Source: Polyangiaceae bacterium | GTDB taxonomy: Bacteria > Myxococcota_A > Polyangia > Polyangiales > Polyangiaceae | Direction: 5' to 3' | DNA length: 56,668 bases | NCBI GenBank assembly: GCA_025936115.1 | Contig: JAICTZ010000048.1 | Span: 1 to 56,668 of the forward strand | Shown: piece after piece, positions 18,414-27,102 of the stretch | Layout: each line of letters opens with the position of its first letter | Position numbering within the stretch: position 1 is the stretch's first letter | Position numbers and translations under genes: made by a program | Notes under the pieces: model-generated | What the model saw: the letters and a program-made list of their open reading frames with translations, nothing else | What the model was told of the DNA's origin: nothing | Databases searched by the model: none

Positions 18414-20009
18414 ATGGAGTCGCCGCCCTCCGAGAGCGGGAGTGACGGCACGGGTCGTCTGGAGCGCTGCATTCGCGATTTGGCGGCGCTGAACGCGCTC
18501 CCGTCGCTGTGCATCGGCCGTTCTCCGGACGAGGCGCTCGCGATCGTGTTCGACGCCTTGCCGACGGCGCTGAGCACGGATTTTACCTACCTCAGCGTGC
18601 CCGGTCCTCCGGCGCGGGAGCGCGCGTCTTACGCCGGCACGGCGCTCGACGCCGCTGCGCTCGCAGCGCTGCGTCCGGTGCTCGCCGCTGACGTATCGGT
18701 GGCGCGCCGGCTCGACTTCGGGCCTTTCGGCGAGCTTTGGTGCGTCGAAGCCGAGGTTCCGGTCGGCGCCGCGCGCGGCCGGCTCGTCGTGGCGCGCGCC
18801 ACGCGTCTCGACCGTGACACCGATCGCGTCCTCGTGCGCAGCGCGGCCAACCTGGTCGGGACGGCGCTCGAGGCGGCGCACGTGCTCGAGATCGCGCGGC
18901 GCAAGGACGATTTTCTCGCGATGCTCGGCCACGAGCTCAGGAACCCGCTCGCGCCCATCGCGACGGCCGTCGAACTGCTCGGGCGGCACCCCGCGGCCAA
19001 TCGCGAACGGCAGATCATCGAGCGTCACGCGCGCCATCTCGCTCGACTGGTCGACGATCTACTCGACATTTCGCGCGTGACGCACGGTCACGTCGAGCTC
19101 AAGGAGGAGCCCGTCGCGCTCGCGTCCGTGCTCGAACGCGCCGTGGAAATGGTGACGCCCCTCGTCGGGCGGCAGCGGCAGATCCTGCGGGTCGATCTCG
19201 GCGAGCCGACGATGCTGCTCGGCGACCCCGTGCGGCTCACCCAAGTCTTCAGTAACTTGCTGACGAACGCGACGAAGTTCACGCCCGCGGGCGGCCACAT
19301 CGACGTCGAGGCCAAGGTGCTGCAGAGCCGCGTGCGCGTTACGGTACGCGACAGTGGGCGGGGCATCGCCGCCGATCAGCTACGGCGCATCTTCGAGCCG
19401 TTCGTCCAAGCCGACCACGAGGGTGACGCGCTGCGAGGCGGGCTCGGTCTCGGGCTCGCGATCGTGCATCATCTGGTCGAGCGCCACGGCGGGACGATCA
19501 ACGTCGAGAGCGAAGGCGTCGGACGTGGCGCCGCGTTCATCGTCGAGCTGCCGACGATTGCGTACGTGGAGCGAACGGACGAGGCCCCGGCACCGGCGCC
19601 CGCCGTGGCTCGCTCGGGTTTCCGAGTTCTCGTCGTCGACGACAACACGGATCTCGCCGAGCTCTTGTCGGAAGCACTCGCGGACGAGGGCTTTCAGACG
19701 GCCGTGGCGCATGACGCTCACGGCGCTCTCGCACGTTGGCGGGATTTCGAGCCGCACGCTGCCGTGCTCGACTTGGGCCTGCCCGAGCTCGACGGCTACG
19801 AGCTCGCCAGGCGCGTGCGCGCCGAACACGGTCGCACGGCAACGCTCATCGCGGCGACCGGCTACGGCCAACAAAGCGATCGCTTGCGCTCCGCGGACGC
19901 TGGCTTCGACTTTCATTTCGTCAAGCCCATCAGCGTCCGCGAGCTCGTCGTTGCGCTCGACGAGCGTGTCACTCGCGGGAACGGCACGACGCCGCTGACT
20001 GCGAGCTGA
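18414..20009 (+). CDS. hybrid histidine kinase (GAF-like, HisKA, HATPase, receiver)
   Basis: Start taken at ATG 18414 (MESPPSESGSD); a TTG codon immediately precedes it. Residues ~10-155 form a GAF-like region without membrane helices. The HisKA H-box LAMLGHELRNPLAPI carries the phospho-acceptor H173. HATPase motifs follow: N box FSNLLTNATKF, G1 DSGRGI, F box IFEPFVQAD, G2 GLGLGLAI. A receiver domain at the C-terminus has the acidic pair in VLVVDDNTD, the acceptor D453 in AVLDLGLPELDG and the lysine in HFVKPI. This is a soluble kinase. It lies directly behind the MEDS protein; no separate output regulator is adjacent, so phosphate may pass to a distant protein. Its stop lies six bases from the convergent beta-helix gene. 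Confidence 0.92.
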   Translation: MESPPSESGSDGTGRLERCIRDLAALNALPSLCIGRSPDEALAIVFDALPTALSTDFTYLSVPGPPARERASYAGTALDAAALAALRPVLAADVSVARRLDFGPFGELWCVEAEVPVGAARGRLVVARATRLDRDTDRVLVRSAANLVGTALEAAHVLEIARRKDDFLAMLGHELRNPLAPIATAVELLGRHPAANRERQIIERHARHLARLVDDLLDISRVTHGHVELKEEPVALASVLERAVEMVTPLVGRQRQILRVDLGEPTMLLGDPVRLTQVFSNLLTNATKFTPAGGHIDVEAKVLQSRVRVTVRDSGRGIAADQLRRIFEPFVQADHEGDALRGGLGLGLAIVHHLVERHGGTINVESEGVGRGAAFIVELPTIAYVERTDEAPAPAPAVARSGFRVLVVDDNTDLAELLSEALADEGFQTAVAHDAHGALARWRDFEPHAAVLDLGLPELDGYELARRVRAEHGRTATLIAATGYGQQSDRLRSADAGFDFHFVKPISVRELVVALDERVTRGNGTTPLTAS

Positions 20010-20015
20010 GCCGTA

Positions 20016-21971
20016 TCAGAACGTGGCGCGCTCGATGACGAGCTGCTTGATGTCGGCGTAGTTCGGCTCGATGCCCGCCGTGGCCATGGTGTTTTCGGCC
20101 TGCTCGGGATTGGCACCATTGTCGGTGAGGGTGTTCGCGCCCGTATTCGGGCCGACCAATGTACCCGGCGTGTTGACGAGGACGTTGTGCGCGACGGTGT
20201 ACCCCGTCGTGCCCTCGTCGAGGTACAGACCCTGCGCCGCGTAGTCAGCCCACGGCGACGCGCCGAAGTCGTGAAGGTAGTTGTATTCGATCTCCGACGC
20301 CGGGCCTTGATTCGAGATAGTGCTGACGCCCGCTCCGCCTGCGAGCACGTTCGCGACGTCGTGGATGTCGTTGTAGTCGATCTCGTTGTCGGTCATCGCG
20401 TTCGGCGCGTTCGTCCAGCCGTAGCCGATCGAGATGCCGGTGAAGTTCGTGTGTGACACCTCGTTGTGTTCGACCGTGAGGTACGCGGGATGACCGCCCG
20501 CAATGCCGCACGCGCCCTGCAGCTCGGTACTGACGTTATCGATGAAGTTGTTCTCGATCGTTTCGTGCGTGCAGACTTCGTTCGCGTCGCTCGGATCGTA
20601 GGGGACGTGGGATTCCGTCGTCTCGCTCGCGGTGAACTTGCCAATCGAGATGCCGCTGCCGCCGATGTCGGTGAAAGCGTTGCCGACGATCAGGTCATGG
20701 TGCGTGCCGGAGACGAGGTCGAGACCCGTCGCCGCCAGCTGTGTGAACAGGTTCCTTTCGAATTGCACGTGATTGGCGTTCGTGACGCTCACGGCCGCCG
20801 GCGGGTGTCCCACCGTCTGATTGTTGTCGGCGTCCGCCGTGAGGTTGTACTGACCCGCCTGGGAGTCGAGGAATCCGTATTGGCTCGGCCGCAGGTAGTT
20901 CGAATGCGCGAACGTCAGGCCTTCGAAACGGAGATAGCTCGCCTGGTCCGAGGTGCTCGCTCCTTCGATGCTCATGACGGTCTCGAGCATCGGCGCAACC
21001 ACGCTGGCCGTCGTGATGTCCTCGCCGGCCCGTGGCTTGTAATAGACGACGTTCGTCGTCTCCTCGAGGTACCATTCGCCGGGAGCGTCGAGTAGCTCGA
21101 GCGCGTTCTCGAAGTAGAAGGCTCTGCCGGAACCCCAACCGAACTGGTCGAGTCGCGGATTCGGGCGCACGAAGAGCAACGGGTCTTCGGGGCTCTGGAA
21201 CTTCACCGTCGCGGTTCCTCCCGACGTCGTGATCGACGCAACCCGCAGCGTGTTGTCCGCCCACGCGGTCATCAAGTGCATCTCTAGCTTCGTGAGATCG
21301 CCGAAGCTTTCGACATACGAGCTCGAAAGCTGGACCTCGCGCGCGTCCTTGTCCCAGCCGGAGAGTCGATTGAAATTCGGCGCGCCGTCGGGCCCGAGGT
21401 TCGGGCTGCGAGCGCGAATCGCTTTCACACCGTTGACGTAAAGCTGTCGGAACGGGGGCGTCCCCGCAGGCGCCGAGTAAATGCCGGCGGTCACGTCGGA
21501 GAGCGCCCAACCCTGAATCGGCCGACCTCCCGTGATGAGGGGCCGCTCGTCGCGGTATGCGACGTAATTGACGTAGTGCGGAGCCTCGCCGGAATCGGCG
21601 CTCCCGAACGTCAAGGTGGCCTGCTGCGGGTAGGTGCCGCCGCGCACGTAAACCGTCACGTCGTCGGTCAGGTTCTTGTTTTTCGTGCGAACCACAGCGC
21701 GGGCTCGCGCCAGAGTGCGAAGCGGTGCGTCCAAGGTTCCGGGATTGGAGTCGTCGCCGTCGGGCGCGACGTAAATGGCCTCTCCCGCTCCTCCCGTCTC
21801 CCCGCCACCCGTCCCCGCGCCACCCGTCCCCACGCCACCCCCGGCACCGCTGCCGGCATCCGGCTCCGCTCCGCGCTTGGCCGTCAGCGGGTACAGATCT
21901 GCGGGCTGACAGGCGATGGCGCCCATCCCGCTCAGTAGCGCGACTGCTGTGATACGCGCGAGCGAGCTCAT
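20016..21971 (-). CDS. right-handed beta-helix lipoprotein
   Basis: ATG 21971 overlaps the upstream stop (ATGA). The 651-aa product has a lipoprotein signal (MGAIAC), a short Gly-rich linker, then YVAPDGDDSNPGTLDAPLRTLARAR, a common entry motif of parallel beta-helix (pectate-lyase-like) proteins. Repeated beta-helix coils follow, with asparagine-ladder patterns (HHDLIVGNAFTDIGGSGISI, HETIENNFIDNVS, YLTVEHNEVSHTNFTGISIG, IDYNDIHD). Proteins of this class often bind or cleave polysaccharides; active-site residues cannot be assigned from sequence alone. It is the last gene of the sigma/FecR/outer-membrane-protein operon and is the probable surface effector of that signalling unit. Confidence 0.87.
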   Translation of the reverse strand: MSSLARITAVALLSGMGAIACQPADLYPLTAKRGAEPDAGSGAGGGVGTGGAGTGGGETGGAGEAIYVAPDGDDSNPGTLDAPLRTLARARAVVRTKNKNLTDDVTVYVRGGTYPQQATLTFGSADSGEAPHYVNYVAYRDERPLITGGRPIQGWALSDVTAGIYSAPAGTPPFRQLYVNGVKAIRARSPNLGPDGAPNFNRLSGWDKDAREVQLSSSYVESFGDLTKLEMHLMTAWADNTLRVASITTSGGTATVKFQSPEDPLLFVRPNPRLDQFGWGSGRAFYFENALELLDAPGEWYLEETTNVVYYKPRAGEDITTASVVAPMLETVMSIEGASTSDQASYLRFEGLTFAHSNYLRPSQYGFLDSQAGQYNLTADADNNQTVGHPPAAVSVTNANHVQFERNLFTQLAATGLDLVSGTHHDLIVGNAFTDIGGSGISIGKFTASETTESHVPYDPSDANEVCTHETIENNFIDNVSTELQGACGIAGGHPAYLTVEHNEVSHTNFTGISIGYGWTNAPNAMTDNEIDYNDIHDVANVLAGGAGVSTISNQGPASEIEYNYLHDFGASPWADYAAQGLYLDEGTTGYTVAHNVLVNTPGTLVGPNTGANTLTDNGANPEQAENTMATAGIEPNYADIKQLVIERATF

Positions 21972-23002
21972 AGCCACGCACCCACGGTGAAGGTCAAAAG
22001 TAGATTCGGGCGCCCACTCGTCGCGACTACCCTGTCCACGAAGTGGATCGCCGCGTAGGGCGCCGCGACCTGCACGTGCGCTGCCAGCGTCAGGTAGTAA
22101 CGACCCGACAGGCGCAGTCCGGCGCCAAGGCCACCATCCACGAGAAAGGACCATTGGTCGACGCTGTGCCCGTCGACCGTCGGACTCGACTGGCCGTCGA
22201 GGCCCGTGTGAAGCGTGCCTGCCGCCACCCCGACGAACGGCCACCATGCGTCGCTCGGGTGAAAGGCATAGCGCGCGCCGAACGTCGCGTACTGCTGTTG
22301 AACGCGGGTGCTGCCGATCGACGTCGTTACGGTTGGCCGCGTGCCGGCTCCTGCCAACACGGCCTCCACGACGAGCCAGGAACGGGGCGACCAACCAGCG
22401 CCGAGCGCTGGCATGAGCGCGGGTCCGACACCGTCCAAGCTCATGAGTGCCGTCGCGCCGAGCTCGAGCGCGAAGTGGCTGCGCGGGGCCACGGCCTTGG
22501 CCGGTTCGGGGTGCACGACGGGGACAGGCGCTTGGTTCGTAGCGTCCTCGCGCCGGCCACGCGCTCTGAGATCGAGCTCGAGCAGGCTCGCGCGCAGGGC
22601 CTCGATGGCCCGAATGGCGAGCGTTCTGGAACGGTTGGCGGTGTTCGCTTCGGCCGTCACGCGTGTGACCTCGAAGTGCCCCTGCGGCTTCAAGATCCAT
22701 ACGTCCACCGCAACGACGCTGTCGTCGCCGATGATGTCGACGACCGCAGCGGCACCGCGCTTTCCCGCCACTTCGTCGAGCCAAGAGCGCCAGTCGGTCC
22801 CGGCGGAGTTGTCGGCAGCCGGTCGCTCGACCATCGGGACGTCGACTCCCACCGACAAGAGCTCGCCGTGCAGTCGAGTCAACGTCTCGGCCACTTCGCT
22901 CGAAGCGTTCGGCGGACGTACGATGACGACCGTCGTTGCGGAGGCGGGCGCCGTCCAGGCGACCGTCGTCGCGAGCAGCGCGGCTGACCAGAGGCGGTTC
23001 AA
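21968..23002 (-). CDS. predicted outer-membrane protein of the ECF-sigma operon
   Basis: Has a cleavable signal peptide (MNRLWSAALLATTVAWTAPASA). The first ~150 residues look like a periplasmic alpha/beta domain (VVIVRPPNASSEVAETLTRLHGELL, AAAVVDIIGDDSVVAVDVWIL). The last ~180 residues alternate hydrophobic and polar residues and end with an aromatic/hydrophobic strand (LLLTFTVGAWL), as in a small outer-membrane beta-barrel (HFALELGATALMSLDGVGPAL, QQYATFGARYAFHPSDAWWPFVG). The gene lies 7 nt after the FecR-like gene and its stop overlaps the beta-helix start. It may be the envelope sensor or transporter that talks to the FecR-like protein. Family not recognised. Confidence 0.82.
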   Translation of the reverse strand: MNRLWSAALLATTVAWTAPASATTVVIVRPPNASSEVAETLTRLHGELLSVGVDVPMVERPAADNSAGTDWRSWLDEVAGKRGAAAVVDIIGDDSVVAVDVWILKPQGHFEVTRVTAEANTANRSRTLAIRAIEALRASLLELDLRARGRREDATNQAPVPVVHPEPAKAVAPRSHFALELGATALMSLDGVGPALMPALGAGWSPRSWLVVEAVLAGAGTRPTVTTSIGSTRVQQQYATFGARYAFHPSDAWWPFVGVAAGTLHTGLDGQSSPTVDGHSVDQWSFLVDGGLGAGLRLSGRYYLTLAAHVQVAAPYAAIHFVDRVVATSGRPNLLLTFTVGAWL

Positions 23003-23009
23003 GACTGGG

Positions 23010-24314
23010 TCACTGCACGCTCAGCAATGCGCGCGCCGATCCAGCGTAGCTTCCGTGAGGAAAACGGCGAAGGTATTCGTCGGCCACGGGCCGCGCGCGG
23101 GCCGCTCCCAGAAGTTTGTCCGTGAGAGTCAGCTTGCGCCCGAGCGCTTCCCCGGCAAAGGGCCCGTTCGGAGCGCGCGCCAGGTACTGATCGTACCAGG
23201 CAATGGCATCCCCGAGCCCGCTCGGGCGCGACTCCTCCACGCGACCGAGGAGGTAGATCGCGTCGACCGAGCGCGGCGAACCGGGGAATCGGCGGCGCTC
23301 GGCAAGCAGCGCCGAACGAGCCAAATCCATGCGCCGCCGGTAGCGAGCCGCGTCCGCAAGCGCGAGCAGGTCGTCGCTCGAGGCCGTGCCGAGTGTCGTC
23401 TCGACACCGCTGCGTTCGGCCTCGGCGAGGATTTTGTCCCACTGACCGTGCGCGAGCTCGTCACTCCAGCGCCGTTCGGGGCCGAGCTTGGCAGGCGCTG
23501 GCGCGGTCGACGCGGAGGCGCGCGTCGCCGCAACAGGGTCGCCTGCGGTGGGCGACGGCGCGGCCGCCGAAGCCGCCGGCTCTGATGTTTGCAGCGGCGC
23601 GGAATCGACGCTCGTCCCGCCAGTCTCTTCCGTGATCATCGTCTCGGCCTTCGCTAGGTTCACCGTCAAGCGCTGGCCCGCCCGCAACGTGATTTCCCCA
23701 GCGGAGACCGGGCCGCTCACCGTGACGCGCCCGCGCTCGAGCCGGAGCTCGAATTGTTCACTCAGTGGCTCCCACGCTACCGTGAACACCGTGCCCTTGA
23801 CCGTGACCAAGAAGGGGCCGACATCGACGAGCCAGCGTCGCCCCGCGCCGTGCGTGATCTGGAACGATGCCGTGCCGTGCTCGATCGCGACGCGCGCGCC
23901 GTCTCGCTCCACCTCGCGAATGCGACCGCGCGTTCCCGGCGTGAGCGCGACTTTGCTCCCGTCGTTGAATTGCAAGCTCACGCCGGCGCGGCCGGACTCA
24001 CGCAAGTAGCCACCTTCGAGCACCTGTCCGCCCGCGATCTCGTAGGCGAGCATCGGCGGCTCCGGTGAAAACCAGCGGCTTCGAAGGGCCGAAGTCGCCG
24101 GCACGGCGAGGACCACCGCCAGGAGCACTGCGGCCGCCAGCAGCGACCAACGCACCTTGGCTCGCCCGCGCGTGCGATTTGCCGTGACGCGCCCTAGAAC
24201 CGCGTCGAGCCCTCGCTCGAGCTCGGCGCTGGACGGCGCTTCCATGGCGTCTCGGTAAAGGTCGCTGAGCTCGTTGAGCGGCGAAGAGTCACTGGGGTTG
24301 GGCTGCGTCGTCAT
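23010..24314 (-). CDS. FecR-domain anti-sigma-like protein with C-terminal TPR region
   Basis: The start at 24314 overlaps the sigma-factor stop (ATGA). Residues 1-53 are cytoplasmic and acidic (ELSDLYRDAMEAPSSAELERGL); one membrane helix spans about 55-76. The FecR domain follows (LQFNDGSKVALTPGTRGRI, ERDGARVAIEHGTASFQI, WLVDVGPFLVTVKGTVFTVAW, LRLERGRVTVSGP, AGQRLTVNL). After a Pro/Ala-rich linker the last ~150 residues are TPR-like helices. FecR proteins relay an outer-membrane signal to an ECF sigma factor; the order here fits that role, with the cytoplasmic tail binding sigma. The TPR extension is typical of myxobacterial FecR homologues. Longer in-frame starts upstream would run into the sigma gene and are rejected. 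Confidence 0.88.
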   Translation of the reverse strand: MTTQPNPSDSSPLNELSDLYRDAMEAPSSAELERGLDAVLGRVTANRTRGRAKVRWSLLAAAVLLAVVLAVPATSALRSRWFSPEPPMLAYEIAGGQVLEGGYLRESGRAGVSLQFNDGSKVALTPGTRGRIREVERDGARVAIEHGTASFQITHGAGRRWLVDVGPFLVTVKGTVFTVAWEPLSEQFELRLERGRVTVSGPVSAGEITLRAGQRLTVNLAKAETMITEETGGTSVDSAPLQTSEPAASAAAPSPTAGDPVAATRASASTAPAPAKLGPERRWSDELAHGQWDKILAEAERSGVETTLGTASSDDLLALADAARYRRRMDLARSALLAERRRFPGSPRSVDAIYLLGRVEESRPSGLGDAIAWYDQYLARAPNGPFAGEALGRKLTLTDKLLGAARARPVADEYLRRFPHGSYAGSARALLSVQ

Positions 24315-24940
24315 TTTAGCGGCCTTTCTTCGCGAAACGACCCTGCCAGCACCGGATCGGCTGCGATCCAGCGCGACAGTCGACTCGAAGCCCGCGCCAT
24401 CGAGCGTTTCACCGTGGATTCCGATAGCTCCATGGCAGCCGCAATCTCCTCTACGGTCATCGACTCCATGCGTCGAAGAACGAAGACCAGCCGCTCGCGC
24501 GGAGCGAGCCGTTCGAGCAAGACATGGAAGCGCTGCAATAGCTCGCGCGTTTCCATGTCCACGGTGCGCCAGCCGAGGCCACTCAGCGCCTGCGGCTCCT
24601 CGAAGCGCAACCACGCGCTGAGCTTCTTGCGTCTCAGCTCGGTCTGGAGCGCGCGAACGGTGACCGAGTAGACGAAGCTTCTGAGCCGCTCAGGATCCTG
24701 CAGGCTCTTTGCGTGGCGAAACACGCGAAAAAAGACCTCTTGCGCGATGTCCTCAGCCTCGGCGGCAGAGCCCAGGCCGCGGCGCGCGACCCTGAGCACC
24801 ATGGGGGCAAACCGGCGCCACGTCTCCGCGAGCGCCGAATTATCGCCCGCCATCAAGCCCAGTGCGAGGTCGCCGTCGCTCGCAACTCGACGCGCTTGGC
24901 TCACCAAGGAGAGCGGAGCGTGAGAGGAGCGCGGGGGCAT
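24311..24940 (-). CDS. ECF-family RNA polymerase sigma factor
   Basis: Start taken at ATG 24940 (MPPRSSHAPLSL); a GTG at 25075 would add 45 residues without sigma similarity. Region 2 is visible (DNSALAETWRRFAPMVLRVARRGL, AEAEDIAQEVFFRVFRHAKSL, RLRSFVYSVTVRALQTELRR). Region 4 follows (RLAPRERLVFVLRRMESMTVEEIAAAMELS, ESTVKRSMARASSRL). It directs RNA polymerase to its own promoters and probably autoregulates the operon. It is the first gene of a coupled four-gene unit with a FecR-like anti-sigma, an outer-membrane protein and a beta-helix lipoprotein. The 254-nt region 24941-25194 is the divergent promoter region shared with the DUF1592 gene; I cannot assign -35/-10 elements there with confidence. 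Confidence 0.9.
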   Translation of the reverse strand: MPPRSSHAPLSLVSQARRVASDGDLALGLMAGDNSALAETWRRFAPMVLRVARRGLGSAAEAEDIAQEVFFRVFRHAKSLQDPERLRSFVYSVTVRALQTELRRKKLSAWLRFEEPQALSGLGWRTVDMETRELLQRFHVLLERLAPRERLVFVLRRMESMTVEEIAAAMELSESTVKRSMARASSRLSRWIAADPVLAGSFREERPLK

Positions 24941-25194
24941 GGGGCAGCACGCGGACGGCCGGGGCCCCGCATTTCGGGTCACGAATCGGTGCCGGCTCCA
25001 GTTGCGCAGTCGCGACTCGCGCCTGAATCCGTCTACGGATGCGTTGACGATTCCTGAACCGAAATCGCGCGGCACTTTCGTCTACACACCGCGCCGGCCG
25101 GACGCAGTTCTATGCGCCCGTTCACGCCCCCCCTCACGAGGCATGCATCGTCGTGAAAGAATTCCCGAATAGCGGCAAACATGAGGAGCCATCG

Positions 25195-27102
25195 ATGAAG
25201 CGGCCGCGCACACGCCGACAACCGGCGACGATATCCCACCTGCACCGCACGCCCTTCGGGCTCAAGGCCTCGCTCGCGTGGGTGCTCACGTTCGCCGTCG
25301 GCTGTACAGGCTCCATCGACGGGAACGGAACTCCGTCCGCCTCGAGCGGCGGTTCGGTCGCCCAAGGAGCCTCGGGGGGATCCACGGGCGCGCAGCCGAG
25401 CGCGGGCCAGGGCAGCATGAACGGTGGCACGGCCGGCCAAGGCATGAGTCAGGGGGGTACCGGGCAGGGCGCTACGGGCTCGGGTGGAACGGGCCAAGGC
25501 GGCACGGGCACCGGCCAGGCAGGTGACGACCCGTACGCCATTCCAGCCTCGCCTCCCGGCGCGGTGCTGGTCCAGACGGCTCGAGTCGCGCGGCTCAGTC
25601 GCCAGCAATGGTCCAACACCATCCGTGATCTCTTGAAGGTAACGGACATCGCCGACATCGACAGCGCCGTCACCGGGGACGCGCTGGTGGGCTTCGACAA
25701 CGAAGCCGATGACCTCTACGTCACCGAGCAGCTGCGCCAACAGCTCGCGGACGCGGCGGAAAAGCTCGCCGACAAGGTCACTGGAGACGCGACGGCCCTC
25801 GCGCGGCTCGTGCCCTCGAACGCGCCGAGCGACACTGCCGGGCGCGCTCGTGCGTTCGTCACGGGCTTCGGACAGCGGGCGTTCCGGCGCCCGCTCACCG
25901 ACGCGGAAGTGACTACGCACCTCGACCTCTTCAACCAGGGGCCGACGCTGTACCCCGGGGTCGACGCCTTCAAAGCGGGTGCGAGCCTGGTGATCCAGGC
26001 GATGCTTCAATCACCGTACTTTCTGTACCGCACCGAGCTCGGCACCGCCGCCCCGGGCGCTGCGCAGGTCCCGCTCAACGATTGGGAGGTGGCAGCCAAG
26101 CTCGCCTTCTCCATCACGAACACGATGCCTGACGACGCGCTCTTCGCCGCCGCCGCGGCGGGGCAGCTCCACGACAAGAGCGGCGTGGCAGACCAGGCCA
26201 ACCGCTTGCTCGAGGGCTCGACGGGCACGTCCGGCCTCAGGAACTTCAATCTCCAAGTTTACCGCCTTGGGACCTACGACGGCATCACGCGCGATGCGAC
26301 GGTGTTTCCGGACTTCAAGGCCAATAGCCCCGCGGCGATGAAAGAGGAGGTCCTCGAGTTCATCGATTGGGTCTTTAACCAAGGCCGGGGAATCAAGGAC
26401 TTTTACACGGCGCCCGTGGGCTTCGTGAACTCGCTGCTCGCGCCGGTATACAAAGTTTCGGGCAATTTCTCGAGCGACCCGCTCACACTCAGCAAGGTGG
26501 ATCTCGATCCGACTCAGCGCTCGGGTTTGCTCACGCAAGCTGGGTTTCTGTCGTCCTACATCTCGGTCGGCAACGAGCCGGATATCATCCATCGCGGCGT
26601 CTTCATCGCGGAGCGGCTGCTCTGCAAGGAGCTGCCTCCGCCTGACCCCGCTGCCGTCGCGAAGGGACTCATCGACACGCCGGGTTTGACGAATCGCGAG
26701 CGGGTCGAACAGACCACGGGTGTCGGCACCTGCGGCCAATCCTGCCACGCGGCGTTGTTCAATCCTCTCGGCTACGCGTTCGAGAATTACGACGCCATCG
26801 GCGAGTACCGCACGATGGACCAGGGCAAGCCAGTGAACGCCGCCGACAGCTACGAGTTCGACGGGCAGCTCCAGAGCTTCAAGAACGGCGTCGAGCTTTC
26901 GGCTCTGCTCGCGAACGCGAAGGAAACGCACGCCTGCTACCTGCAGAACATGATGAGCTATCTGCAAGGCCGTCAATTGGCCGATGAGCAGCAGACCATG
27001 GTGGACTACTACGCGCGCTTGTCACGCGCCGGCATGGTGTCCCTACACGATCTGGAGCTCCAGATCGTGACGAGCGACGCCTTCCTGAATCGCCTTCCCT
27101 GA
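25195..27102 (+). CDS. DUF1592-family secreted protein with one CxxCH motif
   Basis: Start at ATG 25195, preceded by GAGGAG at six bases' spacing; an in-frame ATG at 25153 is less likely. The 635-aa protein has an N-terminal hydrophobic segment ending VGC (lipoprotein-like) and a Gly/Gln-rich linker to ~105. It then shows the domain string of Planctomycetes/Myxococcota DUF1587-DUF1595-DUF1592-DUF1588-DUF1585 proteins: ARLSRQQWSNTIRDLL, GFGQRAFRRPLTDAE, MLQSPYFLYRTELG, RSGLLTQAGFLSSY, TCGQSCHAALFNPLGYAFENYD and MMSYLQGRQL. One CxxCH (CGQSCH) suggests c-type haem. It is translationally coupled to the DUF1552 gene; the two families occur together widely and their function is not established. Confidence 0.92.
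   Translation: MKRPRTRRQPATISHLHRTPFGLKASLAWVLTFAVGCTGSIDGNGTPSASSGGSVAQGASGGSTGAQPSAGQGSMNGGTAGQGMSQGGTGQGATGSGGTGQGGTGTGQAGDDPYAIPASPPGAVLVQTARVARLSRQQWSNTIRDLLKVTDIADIDSAVTGDALVGFDNEADDLYVTEQLRQQLADAAEKLADKVTGDATALARLVPSNAPSDTAGRARAFVTGFGQRAFRRPLTDAEVTTHLDLFNQGPTLYPGVDAFKAGASLVIQAMLQSPYFLYRTELGTAAPGAAQVPLNDWEVAAKLAFSITNTMPDDALFAAAAAGQLHDKSGVADQANRLLEGSTGTSGLRNFNLQVYRLGTYDGITRDATVFPDFKANSPAAMKEEVLEFIDWVFNQGRGIKDFYTAPVGFVNSLLAPVYKVSGNFSSDPLTLSKVDLDPTQRSGLLTQAGFLSSYISVGNEPDIIHRGVFIAERLLCKELPPPDPAAVAKGLIDTPGLTNRERVEQTTGVGTCGQSCHAALFNPLGYAFENYDAIGEYRTMDQGKPVNAADSYEFDGQLQSFKNGVELSALLANAKETHACYLQNMMSYLQGRQLADEQQTMVDYYARLSRAGMVSLHDLELQIVTSDAFLNRLP

Noticed and set aside
20016..22784. Beta-helix gene beginning as far upstream as 22784
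   Set aside because: The added residues are Arg-rich nonsense across the outer-membrane protein gene; ATG 21971 gives a lipoprotein signal and an ATGA overlap.
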